DNA of 64,000 nt from Brevibacillus reuszeri (lineage in GTDB: Bacteria; Bacillota; Bacilli; Brevibacillales; Brevibacillaceae). This document shows, piece by piece, positions 54,578 to 63,056 of this stretch (positions are counted from its first letter, which is position 1; every line of letters starts with the position of its first letter). Below the pieces are notes generated by a model. That model was not told where the DNA came from and searched no databases. It was given only the letters and a program-made list of their open reading frames with translations. Position numbers and translations under genes: made by a program. Location of the stretch: positions 62,001 to 126,000 of the forward strand of contig NZ_BEXF01000012.1 in NCBI RefSeq assembly GCF_002897295.1. Reading direction: 5' to 3'.

Positions 54578-55945
54578 ATGAAAAAGGCCTGGCTTTACTC
54601 TGCCGTGCTTCTCGCCGCGCTTCTTGGCGGATGCGGATTTACTGATACACCAAATGAATTGATGCGCGCTCCAACAGCAGATGGCGATCAAAAATCAATT
54701 AATCAAGCCGTTATGCAGTTTTTGCCTCCCGGCTCTCAATTGACCGTGCCGCTTCATCCCAGTGAGGCGAGCGCAGTTACTCTCCAGGATTTGACGGGAG
54801 ATGGCAATCCAGAAGTTGTTGCCTTTTTTAAAACAGAAAAAACCGATTATGAGATCGGTGTGCTCGTGCTCTCTCAAAAGCAAGGCAACTGGGCAAAGCT
54901 CGCCTCTTTTACGGGAATAGGCAGCGAGCTGGACTACGTCACGTTTGAGGACCTGAACGGAGATCAATTGCCCGAAATGCTGATTGGCCTTGGCGGAGGA
55001 GAGAATCTGAACAAGGAGCTCTCCGTTTACTCCATTACCCAAGGACAGGTTCAAGAGCTGATCAAACAGCCGTATTCTGTCATGGCAGTAGGTGACCTCA
55101 CAGGCAATGGCCTCTCTGACTTGGCACTTGTCCTGCACGACCATAATAACTTTACATCCAAAGTAGATATCTACGGAGCTCAGGACGGAAAAGTAGCGAA
55201 GCTGACAGAGCTGCCGCTGGAAGGCGCGATCAATGGATATGAACAGGCAATTATTGGAAAAGCCTCTCCTACTCAGAATGGGTTATTTATCGAGGCGGGG
55301 CTTGGCGCACATTCCGCTTCTACTGAATTGTTAGTGTGGGATGAGGGAAAGCTGCACAACCCGCTAGCCAAAATTGACGGAGAGATGGACCTGACTTTTA
55401 AGCCGTATTCCTTGTATAGTGAGGATATTAACGGAGATGGCATCATAGAGATTGGGGTAACGACACAGCCTCCGGGAACCGATGATTTGTCGATGGCCGA
55501 GATTCCATGGGTCTCTTCTTATTTTCAATGGGATCAAATGTCTGGACTGAAGCCGATTGAAGAGCACTACCAAAACTTCTTAATGGGGTATGATTTCCGC
55601 ATTCCTGACAAATGGGAAGGAAAGTACACAATCACTTCCTCTGCCCAAGACCCGAATTCCATGCTTACACGTTTCTTTTTCTATGCCGATAACGGAAAGA
55701 CAAAGGCAGAGCTGCTTACTTTGCAGACTGTCCCTACGAAAGAGTGGGCCAAATTCGAGAGCATGCTTAAACAAAAGCAGGTGCCCTATATTGTGCTGAA
55801 AGAGGCAACCAAGCAGGTGCTGGTAGCCATCCAGCCGCAAGTCACCCCTACTCTAGGGAAGTCTGCCAAGCAAGAGTACAAATCCCTGCTGCTGACACCT
55901 GATGAAGTTCGCAAGCATTACAAACCGGTAACCATGCCGATGTAA
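54578..55945 (+). CDS. Lipoprotein with FG-GAP/VCBS-type repeats
   Basis: 455 aa from the ATG at 54578 (AAAGGA upstream). Lipoprotein signal MKKAWLYSAVLLAALLGGC (Cys19). At least four repeats are visible: LTGDGNPEVVAFFK, DLNGDQLPEMLIG, DLTGNGLSDLALV and DINGDGIIEIGVT, which predict a calcium-binding propeller on the outer face. It precedes the two-component genes by 70 bp in the same direction, so it may be the membrane-side partner of the sensor. Confidence 0.85.
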   Translation: MKKAWLYSAVLLAALLGGCGFTDTPNELMRAPTADGDQKSINQAVMQFLPPGSQLTVPLHPSEASAVTLQDLTGDGNPEVVAFFKTEKTDYEIGVLVLSQKQGNWAKLASFTGIGSELDYVTFEDLNGDQLPEMLIGLGGGENLNKELSVYSITQGQVQELIKQPYSVMAVGDLTGNGLSDLALVLHDHNNFTSKVDIYGAQDGKVAKLTELPLEGAINGYEQAIIGKASPTQNGLFIEAGLGAHSASTELLVWDEGKLHNPLAKIDGEMDLTFKPYSLYSEDINGDGIIEIGVTTQPPGTDDLSMAEIPWVSSYFQWDQMSGLKPIEEHYQNFLMGYDFRIPDKWEGKYTITSSAQDPNSMLTRFFFYADNGKTKAELLTLQTVPTKEWAKFESMLKQKQVPYIVLKEATKQVLVAIQPQVTPTLGKSAKQEYKSLLLTPDEVRKHYKPVTMPM

Positions 55946-56015
55946 TAACCGCTGGACGTCCTATAAGCACCTATGAAAATGACCGCAACCTACTCAATAG
56001 CAAGGGGAATCACGT

Positions 56016-56726
56016 ATGAAGGTATTACTGCTGGAAGATGAAAAATCGATTCGCGACTTTGTCCGCATCAATCTAAAGCGGGAAGGCTACACAGTGGTCG
56101 AAGCAGCAACTGGCGAAGAAGCATTGGAGATCGCGGAGAGCCAAGCTGATATCGACATCGCGATTTTAGATGTGATGCTGCCGGGCATCGACGGCTTCGA
56201 GGTCTGCGGTCGGTTACGCAAAAAATATCCTCGTCTCGGGATTATCATGCTGACAGCCAAAAGTCAGGAGCTAGACAAAGTAATGGGATTGGAGTTTGGG
56301 GCAGATGATTATGTAGGAAAACCGTTTAGCCCAGCTGAGCTGCTGGCGAGAATCAAAGCGCTGCACCGCCGACTCGCTCCTGTGACGATTATCGCGGAGC
56401 ATCGAAATGAAATCGATATCTCCCCTTTCACCTTGCTCTTGGATGAACGGAAGCTGATTCGGGGCGATCAGGAAATCGTTTTGACGCCAAAGGAATTTGC
56501 GATTATTAAGCTGCTCGCTGAAAATGCCAATAAAGCGATTAGTCGCGATGAGATTTTGACAGCAGTCTGGGGACAGTTCTTTATTGGCGATCTGAAAATT
56601 GTCGATGTGAATATACGGCGTATCCGTCAAAAAATCGAGCAGGACCCAGCCCATCCTGCCTTTCTGGAGACCGTTTGGGGGTACGGATACTTATGGCGAA
56701 AGGACACTCATGATGAAAGGAATTAG
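56016..56726 (+). CDS. Response regulator, OmpR/PhoB family
   Basis: 236 aa. Receiver domain with phospho-accepting Asp52 (AILDVMLPG), conserved Thr and Lys (MLTAK, GKPFSP). OmpR winged helix from about residue 130 (LTPKEFAIIKLLAENANKAISRDEIL...VDVNIRRIRQKIE). AGGGGA precedes the ATG. It overlaps the sensor gene by 17 bp. Probably controls envelope genes in answer to the sensor; the regulon is unknown. Confidence 0.93.
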   Translation: MKVLLLEDEKSIRDFVRINLKREGYTVVEAATGEEALEIAESQADIDIAILDVMLPGIDGFEVCGRLRKKYPRLGIIMLTAKSQELDKVMGLEFGADDYVGKPFSPAELLARIKALHRRLAPVTIIAEHRNEIDISPFTLLLDERKLIRGDQEIVLTPKEFAIIKLLAENANKAISRDEILTAVWGQFFIGDLKIVDVNIRRIRQKIEQDPAHPAFLETVWGYGYLWRKDTHDERN

Positions 56727-58107
56727 GACCAGGCTCGTTGTTTATTTCGGCCTGATCCTCCTCTTGATCGTTCTATTGCTCGAAGGATTGTTCTATTGGG
56801 CGGTTCACTCCTACTATTTTGGAACTGCTACCGAGGCATTAGTGACTCGTACCACGACTTTTACCAACTTTATCAATAAGTACACGACCAGCTATTCACT
56901 TAAAGACAAAGCACGATATATTCTTGAGAACGTTTCGAATCAAGAGTACGCCAAGGTTGAAGTATTGGACATTGATGGAAGGGTCCTCCTCAACTCGTAC
57001 GGCTTTCAAACAGGCGAAATCATCCAAACTCCTGATGTCATTGATGCCTTGAAGGGTCAATCCGGACTTCATATCGGGAGGAACCCGAAAACAAAAGAGC
57101 GGATCATCGCTGTGTCCAATCCGCTCCTTTTTGCCAATGAGTACATCGGCGTATTGCGCTACACGATCTCTGCAGAACCGCTCTACCATGCAGTAAATCG
57201 GATCGCCATGTACGGTGCTGGAGTCGGGGCTGGCGTGGTCATCCTTGCCTTTGCACTCAGTTTATTGATTGCCAAGCGCATCGTAGATCCGATCAAGGAT
57301 TTGACCAAGGCTGCGACGCAAATGGCAAAAGGCAACTTTACCACTCGAGCCACCAAACGCTATGACGATGAAGTCGGAACACTAGCTGATGCCTTCAATT
57401 ACATGGCGGCTGAGATCGGCAAAAATGAAAAGCTGAAAAATGACTTCATCTCCTCCGTTTCCCATGAGCTGCGAACACCCCTAACCTCAATTAAGGGCTG
57501 GGGTGAAACGCTGATCTCCGGGGGTCTGGACGAACCGGAAGAAACCATGCTCGGGCTGGAGGTCATCTCCAAAGAAACTGATCGACTCATCGGCTTGGTC
57601 GAAGAGCTTCTGGACTTCTCCAAGTTTCAATCGGGAGAAATGAAGCTATGCCAGGAGCGAATGGATATACGGGATGTACTGGACGATTTGTATCTGCAAT
57701 TTACTATTCGTTCCCAGGAAAAACAGGTGGACCTGCATCTGGAGCTTCCCTCATCACCACTACTTGTCATGGGCGATCCCAACCGACTCAAGCAGGTCTT
57801 TGTTAACTTATTGGATAATGCCTTTAAATTCACCCCACTTGGCGGCTCCATCACTGTTTCTGCCGAAGCTACCGGAGACAGAGCCATTGTTACCGTCACC
57901 GATACGGGAGAAGGCATTGACACCGAGGATTTGCCACACATCACCAGAAAATTTTACAAAGGGCGCTCAAAGCAGTCAGGAAGCGGTCTGGGGCTTGCCA
58001 TTTGCAAAGAAATCATTCAGCTGCACGCTGGCCAATTTCACGTCAGCAGCTCTGTAGGTCACGGAACGAGCATCACAGTCGATTTGCCGATGGAAAAGGA
58101 AAAATAA
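56710..58107 (+). CDS. Sensor histidine kinase
   Basis: 465 aa. Two membrane helices flank an extracellular segment of about 130 residues, then HAMP (VDPIKDLTKAATQMAKGNF), the HisKA phospho-acceptor VSHELRTPLTSIKGW and the ATP-binding N, G1 and G2 boxes (NLLDNAFKF, DTGEGI, GSGLGLAI). It overlaps the response regulator gene and is followed by a terminator. The ligand sensed outside the cell is unknown; the FG-GAP lipoprotein encoded upstream is a candidate partner. Confidence 0.93.
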   Translation: MMKGIRTRLVVYFGLILLLIVLLLEGLFYWAVHSYYFGTATEALVTRTTTFTNFINKYTTSYSLKDKARYILENVSNQEYAKVEVLDIDGRVLLNSYGFQTGEIIQTPDVIDALKGQSGLHIGRNPKTKERIIAVSNPLLFANEYIGVLRYTISAEPLYHAVNRIAMYGAGVGAGVVILAFALSLLIAKRIVDPIKDLTKAATQMAKGNFTTRATKRYDDEVGTLADAFNYMAAEIGKNEKLKNDFISSVSHELRTPLTSIKGWGETLISGGLDEPEETMLGLEVISKETDRLIGLVEELLDFSKFQSGEMKLCQERMDIRDVLDDLYLQFTIRSQEKQVDLHLELPSSPLLVMGDPNRLKQVFVNLLDNAFKFTPLGGSITVSAEATGDRAIVTVTDTGEGIDTEDLPHITRKFYKGRSKQSGSGLGLAICKEIIQLHAGQFHVSSSVGHGTSITVDLPMEKEK

Positions 58108-58111
58108 AAAC

Positions 58112-58146
58112 AAGGGTAGGATGAGCCGTTGCAGCTCCCTACCCTT
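58112..58146 (+). terminator. Terminator after the two-component operon
   Basis: AAGGGTAGG and CCTACCCTT, 9-bp stem, with CTTTTTTTAC after it. It is also well placed to end the convergent amidase transcript. Confidence 0.85.
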
Positions 58147-58151
58147 CTTTT

Positions 58152-59570
58152 TTACACAGAACCGACTAGCCCCGGCTTTTTCCCTTTTAACGGGTTTGTT
58201 TTTTCAATCGCATACCCTACATTCAATACCGTTCCTTCCTGCAAGGCCGGTCCAAAAATTTGCAAGCCAACTGGCATACCGTCATGCAGTCCGCACGGAA
58301 CCGTCAGCGCTGGGAGACCCGACAGATTGCCCGGTCCTGTAAAGCGAATAATATGGTCAATCAAATCAACCTTTTCTCCATTAATCACCGCTTCATTATC
58401 CCCAATGTTCGGAACGATGAGCGGCAAGGTCGGTGCCAGCAATACGTTTACTTTTTCAAAGATTTTTTGGAAGTCCTGTTTAATTTGTCTTCTCAGCTGT
58501 TGTGCCTGCAAATAGTCTACTGCCGATGGAATCTCACCCAGCTCGAACAAGAGGCGAATATCTGAACCGAAATCATCCGGACGCTTGAGCAAATCCCGAT
58601 GATGGATAGCCGCAGCCTCTGACAAAATCGTGATCATCTCCGCATACTCCGCATATTTCAGCGACGGAATGCTGACCTCCTCTACTCTCGCGCCCTGATC
58701 GACTAGCGATTGGATCGCAGCTCTCACCAGCTTTTCGACGCCCGCATCTACATTTTTAAAGAAGTACTCTTCATTGACACCAATGACGAGATTGCTCACA
58801 TCTCCCGTGAGCGCCGCTGTATATTGGCTGACAGGCGCATTGACCGAAGTCGGATCATTCGGGTCATAGCCTGCAATAATCTCCAGCAATCCTGCGGCGT
58901 CCCTCACTGATTTCGTCATGGGACCGATATGATCCAGGGACCACGCGAGCGGGAAGCAGCCGTATTTGCTGACACGACCATGCGTCGGCTTCAAGCCTAC
59001 AATCCCGCACGCTGAAGACGGGATACGGATCGAACCCGCCGTATCAGTACCCAGTGTGGCTACACTCATATCAGCAGCGATGGCAGCACCTGATCCGCCG
59101 CTGGAGCCGCCTGGAATTCTTTCGAGATTCCACGGATTACGGCATGCTCCGAAGTGAGGGTTGTTGTTCGTGATCCCCCACGCATACTCGTGCATATTCA
59201 ATTTTCCGGGAAAGACGATGCCCGCCTCTCTCATCTTTGCGATGATCGTCGCATCGTAGTCGGATACAAAATTCCGATGAATTTTGGAGGCCATCGTGGT
59301 TACTTCATTTTTAAAGTACAAATTATCCTTGATACCCATCGGGATGCCGTGATACATCCCGCGATATTTGCCTGCCGCTATTTCCTGATCTACCTTTTCC
59401 GCTGTTTCTTCCGCCTGCTGCCTCGTAAAGCTGATATAGGCATTCACTGTATGATTAAGCGTCTCGGCATGATCCAATACCGCTTGCGTCAATTCCAGCG
59501 AGGAGACCTCCCTCTTTTCAATCAGAGGCGCCAATTCTTCGACCGATTTGCCAACCAGCTCTTTACTCAA
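58152..59570 (-). CDS. Amidase, amidase-signature (GatA-like) family
   Basis: 472 aa from a TTG at 59570 with AGGAGG 8 bases upstream. The Ser-cisSer-Lys triad is present: Lys in MGIKDNLYF, the two Ser in PGGSSGGSGAA and TDTAGSIRIPSS. It would hydrolyse a carboxamide to acid and ammonia. A 60-aa GatC/AtzG-like gene overlaps its start by 8 bp, giving a two-subunit pair as in AtzF/AtzE-type or GatCA systems. No gatB is present, so tRNA amidation is unlikely. A sigma-54 promoter upstream and a divergent amide-sensor regulator point to catabolic use. Confidence 0.88.
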   Translation of the reverse strand: MSKELVGKSVEELAPLIEKREVSSLELTQAVLDHAETLNHTVNAYISFTRQQAEETAEKVDQEIAAGKYRGMYHGIPMGIKDNLYFKNEVTTMASKIHRNFVSDYDATIIAKMREAGIVFPGKLNMHEYAWGITNNNPHFGACRNPWNLERIPGGSSGGSGAAIAADMSVATLGTDTAGSIRIPSSACGIVGLKPTHGRVSKYGCFPLAWSLDHIGPMTKSVRDAAGLLEIIAGYDPNDPTSVNAPVSQYTAALTGDVSNLVIGVNEEYFFKNVDAGVEKLVRAAIQSLVDQGARVEEVSIPSLKYAEYAEMITILSEAAAIHHRDLLKRPDDFGSDIRLLFELGEIPSAVDYLQAQQLRRQIKQDFQKIFEKVNVLLAPTLPLIVPNIGDNEAVINGEKVDLIDHIIRFTGPGNLSGLPALTVPCGLHDGMPVGLQIFGPALQEGTVLNVGYAIEKTNPLKGKKPGLVGSV

Positions 59571-59745
59571 TGTGATCACCTCCTGGAATGTTGCGCAGCG
59601 CGATATCGTAATCATCCAATAGCGCTTGCTCCGTTTCCCGTTTTAAGTCTTCAATCGCTTGCCAGCGCGTTGCCAGCTCATCCAGGTGCTCTCTCGGTAC
59701 CGTCACACCTTTGCTTTCCAAGACATCAAGAATAAATAATTTCAA
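59563..59745 (-). CDS. Small GatC/AtzG-like protein paired with the amidase
   Basis: 60 aa: MKLFILDVLESKGVTVPREH, then LDELATRWQAIEDLKRE and DYDIALRNIPGGDHIE. Start TTG at 59745 with AGGAGGAGG upstream. Helical, and ends with a charged tail that overlaps the amidase start by 8 bp. Location and size match the small accessory subunit that stabilises GatA-type amidases (GatC, AtzG). Homology is inferred from context and pattern; it is clearly a gene because of the strong RBS and coupling. Confidence 0.7.
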   Translation of the reverse strand: MKLFILDVLESKGVTVPREHLDELATRWQAIEDLKRETEQALLDDYDIALRNIPGGDHIE

Positions 59746-59850
59746 TGCAAGTCCTCCTCCTTTTTGTGCGGTCGAAAACTTTTGAAAATATTATTCGCTG
59801 TCTTCTCTACTGAACCCGCCATCCTCCTTTCCCTTTGAAGCTATGGTAAT

Positions 59851-59866
59851 CGCAACTATCATGCCA
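59851..59866 (-). promoter_or_regulatory. Sigma-54 promoter of the amidase operon
   Basis: Minus strand TGGCATGATAGTTGCG: GG of the -24 box and GC of the -12 box with exactly 10 bases between, near the consensus TGGCACG-N4-TTGCW. About 105 bp before the first TTG. The divergent gene encodes a sigma-54 activator. Confidence 0.88.
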
Positions 59867-59927
59867 ATTGCCCGCCTTTGACAGGACAAGCAGGGAAAAT
59901 GAAACGGTGTTGCAATATAAAACATAA

Positions 59928-59953
59928 ATAACAAATATTCTGATTTTTGTTAT
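59928..59953. repeat. Inverted repeat in the divergent amidase/regulator region
   Basis: ATAACAAA (59928-59935) and TTTGTTAT (59946-59953), about 62 bp upstream of the sigma-54 -24 box. Candidate activator site or part of the regulator promoter (TATGAT at 59952-59957). Confidence 0.5.
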
Positions 59954-59977
59954 ATGATAAATGTAGTTTGACTGCTC

Positions 59978-60011
59978 GTCCCAATGTGAGACGGCTTTCT
60001 CAAAGCGGGAC
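59978..60011. promoter_or_regulatory. Nested palindrome, candidate upstream activator site
   Basis: GTCCC-aatg-TGAGA-cggctt-TCTCA-aagc-GGGAC: two perfect nested arm pairs, 112-145 bp upstream of the sigma-54 promoter, a usual enhancer distance, and just ahead of the regulator start. Could also be a leader hairpin. Confidence 0.5.
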
Positions 60012-60032
60012 AAGATGAAACGGAGGGATCAC

Positions 60033-62312
60033 GTGCATATCAAAGTGGGGTTATTGTTTTCGTTAACAGGCACAACTGCGCTCACCGAAAAAGGACAATG
60101 TGATGCAGCTAGATTGGCCATCGAAGAAGGTAGCCATGGACCATACCAAATAGAAGCGATCGTTCGTGATATTTGTTCCGATCCGAGAAAAAGTGCACAG
60201 GAAGCAGAAGCGATGGCCAAGGAAGGCGTCCAGATCTTCATCGGATGCTACACATCTGCCTGCAGAAAAGCGATTCTACCGGTACTGGAAAAATACAATT
60301 GTCTTCTAGTCTATCCCACTTTATATGAGGGACAGGAATGTCATCCAAACGTGATCTATACCGGAGAATTACCGAATCAGCAGGTACATACGCTACTGGA
60401 TTATTTGACATGCCATTATGGAAAACGGGTTTATTGCATCGGCACAGATTATGTCTACCCGCGTGAAACGAATCAGCAGGTACATTCATTTTTACATGCT
60501 CGCAACGGTGCAGTCGTAAAGGAGCATTACGTCCCTTTTGGACATCAGCATTTTCAAGACGTATGGTGCGATATTCTCTCCCAAGAACCGGATGCTATTT
60601 TCTCCACCCTTGTTGGAAAAAGCATTATTCCTTTTTACCGGGATCACCATCGCATAGGGGCAAAGCGTAAAAGAGTCCCGATTTTTAGTCCGATCACGAA
60701 GGAAACAGAGCTGGAAGCGATTGGCACTGAATATGGTGCTGGTCATTACAGCTCTGCCAGCTATTTTCAATCCCTTTCTACCGCGGAGAACCTGGCATTT
60801 ATCCGTCGTTTTCAACAATTCACAGGAGAGAGACGCGCGATCTCCTCTGTCATGTATAACACGTATCTTGGAACAAAGATGGTTTTGGACACGATCGTGG
60901 AGGCGAAGAGTACCAACCATCGGAAAATTTATGAGCATATGAGCAAAAAAACATTTGAAACGGCATGCGGAACGATGCTGGTGGATGTTCCTCATCGCCA
61001 CTTGTCACGCCCAGTCAAAATCGGGAAATCTCTTCCCAACGGTCAGTTTGAGATCGTGTGGGATTCGGAGCGAAACATATTGCCGAGGCCTTTTCCCGCA
61101 AGCAACAAGCCCTCCCCTCCCTTACATGAATTGGCGCTAAAAGCATGGGGGCAACTAAGCGAGGAGGCTGTACTCGTCGTATCTGACCAAGGAACCGTCA
61201 TGTACATGAGCAGCAAGGCAGAAGAGCTGACTTCGTTTACCCTCGGGCAATCAGTCACGCCCGCTATGCTCCAAACGATGCATCAAGCCTTTTTGGTCAC
61301 TGCCCATCGCGAGCAGCATTACCAGTTTTATTTGTTGAAGCCAAGAATGACCTCTGTGCTCCCTACTCTGCGAGCTTCTCGTTTCGGTCGTATCCAGACG
61401 GTACATCTCGGCTATCAACGAGAGCTGGAAATAGCCAAGCTGGCTGCACAATCCTCTGCCAATGTGTTGATTCTGGGTGAAACTGGGACAGGTAAAGAAG
61501 TAATGGCTGAATCGATCCATCGGGAAAGCGAGCGGAGAAATGGACCCTTCATAGCAGTGAACACAGCTTTATTGCCAAAGGATTTAATTGCAAGCGAGTT
61601 GTTTGGGTTTGTGGATGGGGCTTTTACTGGAGCTAAAAAGGGCGGGGCAATCGGGAAATTTGAGGCCGCGCATAATGGCACGATCTTTTTGGACGAGATT
61701 GGGGATATGCCGCTTGAGCTTCAGGTGGTGCTGCTTCGCGTGATTGAATCAAAGAAAATTGTGAGGCTCGGCGACTCCAGAGAGCGTGCGATCAACGTAC
61801 GGATCATCGCAGCCACTAACCGCAACCTCCCACAGGAAATTGCCGTCAATCACTCGTTTCGTCCTGATCTGTTTTACCGGCTGAATGTGTTGTCGATCAC
61901 AATCCCTCCCCTCCAGGAACGACCGGAAGACATTGAGCACCTCTGCCAGGAATTTATACACGAATGCTTCCTGACCTATGGAGATGGACCACAATCCTTT
62001 CAGAAAGAGGCGCTGCACTCCATTGTGCATTACCCATGGCCAGGAAATATTCGCGAGCTGCGTAATGTAATTGAACGTGCTTTTCTTTTAGCAAGGCAGG
62101 AACAATCGGAAATAACGCTGGAGCACTTGCCTCCCAGCATGAGAAGCGGCGATTACATTTCGCAGCAGCCTGCTCGATCCAACTCGTTGAAAAGCCTGGA
62201 AAGACAAGTCATCGAGCAAGCATTGCAAAAAACAAAATCAGTAACCGAAGCATCACAGTTTCTGGGCATCGCCAGAAGTACGTTATATCGAAAAATTAAA
62301 AGCTATTATTGA
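60033..62312 (+). CDS. Sigma-54-dependent activator with AmiC-like amide/urea-binding sensor domain
   Basis: 759 aa from a GTG at 60033 (GGAGGG 5-6 bases upstream; an ATG at 60015 lacks an RBS). Residues about 1-365 are a periplasmic-binding fold of the AmiC/UrtA type (KVGLLFSLTGTTALTEKGQ, FIGCYTSACRKAILPVLEK, YTGELPNQQV) but no signal peptide, so it acts inside the cell. A PAS-like linker (about 370-440) leads to an AAA+ domain: Walker A GETGTGKE (482-489), GAFTGA (529-534), Walker B GTIFLDEIGDM. A Fis-type HTH ends it. Likely an amide sensor that activates the divergent amidase operon. Confidence 0.9.
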   Translation: MHIKVGLLFSLTGTTALTEKGQCDAARLAIEEGSHGPYQIEAIVRDICSDPRKSAQEAEAMAKEGVQIFIGCYTSACRKAILPVLEKYNCLLVYPTLYEGQECHPNVIYTGELPNQQVHTLLDYLTCHYGKRVYCIGTDYVYPRETNQQVHSFLHARNGAVVKEHYVPFGHQHFQDVWCDILSQEPDAIFSTLVGKSIIPFYRDHHRIGAKRKRVPIFSPITKETELEAIGTEYGAGHYSSASYFQSLSTAENLAFIRRFQQFTGERRAISSVMYNTYLGTKMVLDTIVEAKSTNHRKIYEHMSKKTFETACGTMLVDVPHRHLSRPVKIGKSLPNGQFEIVWDSERNILPRPFPASNKPSPPLHELALKAWGQLSEEAVLVVSDQGTVMYMSSKAEELTSFTLGQSVTPAMLQTMHQAFLVTAHREQHYQFYLLKPRMTSVLPTLRASRFGRIQTVHLGYQRELEIAKLAAQSSANVLILGETGTGKEVMAESIHRESERRNGPFIAVNTALLPKDLIASELFGFVDGAFTGAKKGGAIGKFEAAHNGTIFLDEIGDMPLELQVVLLRVIESKKIVRLGDSRERAINVRIIAATNRNLPQEIAVNHSFRPDLFYRLNVLSITIPPLQERPEDIEHLCQEFIHECFLTYGDGPQSFQKEALHSIVHYPWPGNIRELRNVIERAFLLARQEQSEITLEHLPPSMRSGDYISQQPARSNSLKSLERQVIEQALQKTKSVTEASQFLGIARSTLYRKIKSYY

Positions 62313-62928
62313 TAACCAGCTGGTCCAGACCAAAACGGGCAGTCGGATGTGCCTGCACGCTTGCTTTTCCAACCGTCAGCATTAATGTTGGCAAAAAGCG
62401 GGACGGGATATTCAATTCCTTGATCAACGCATCACGGTTGTATCCACCCATTGGGCATGTGTCATAGCCTTTTGCTTTTGCTGCAAGCATCAGCTGCATC
62501 GCTGCATACGAAGAATTGCGGATGGCTTCGTCACGGGCAATCTCCGGGTTAGCTTTGTAAGCTCCTTCGATTTGCGCAATCATCGTGTCACGTACGGATT
62601 CGTTCATTAGACCGTTTGCAACAGCCTCGTCATAAACAGGACGTGCCGACTTGTCTGCTTCCAAATCGCCCAATATAATGATGGTGGCGTAGGCGTCCAC
62701 TACTTGCTGCTGATTGTATGCGATCGGGAGCAATTTTTCTTTTATCGCCGGATCAGTCACTACGAGGAATCGCCAGTGTTGCAGGTTCCAGGAAGAAGGA
62801 GCACTTGCTGCCAGTCGCAAGATTTCGTTCAGCTCTCCTTGAGGAATCGTTGCTGTAGGATCGTATTTACGTACGCTATGACGCGCTTCCATTACTTGCT
62901 CGGTTGTCCATTTGAGTTCAGTTTGCAT
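62296..62928 (-). CDS. Nitroreductase-family flavoprotein
   Basis: 210 aa. RHSVRKYDPTATIPQGELNEILRLAASAPSSWNLQHWRFLVV is the FMN-binding N-terminus, and the C-terminal CPMGGYNRDAL and HPTARFGLDQLV fit the NfsA/FRP/YdfN type. It reduces nitro- or quinone-type compounds with NAD(P)H. GGAGGT precedes the ATG. It overlaps the 3' end of the convergent regulator gene by 17 bp. Confidence 0.92.
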   Translation of the reverse strand: MQTELKWTTEQVMEARHSVRKYDPTATIPQGELNEILRLAASAPSSWNLQHWRFLVVTDPAIKEKLLPIAYNQQQVVDAYATIIILGDLEADKSARPVYDEAVANGLMNESVRDTMIAQIEGAYKANPEIARDEAIRNSSYAAMQLMLAAKAKGYDTCPMGGYNRDALIKELNIPSRFLPTLMLTVGKASVQAHPTARFGLDQLVINNSF

Positions 62929-63056
62929 GTGTATCTATACCTCCTGCGAGTATTAGCATGTGAAATTGATGAAACTTACTTTAATATAGTTAGGAACGAT
63001 TTGCAACTATATTTTTTGTCCATATAGCCTATTTTTATTGTTTGAAGGAGGATTCC

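Noticed and set aside
58152..59745. GatCA of the tRNA-dependent amidotransferase
   Set aside because: No gatB is present, the operon has a sigma-54 promoter and an amide-sensor regulator next to it; a catabolic amidase fits better.
59807..60013. A 68-codon minus-strand frame in the divergent amidase/regulator region
   Set aside because: It covers the sigma-54 promoter and palindromes and has no RBS.
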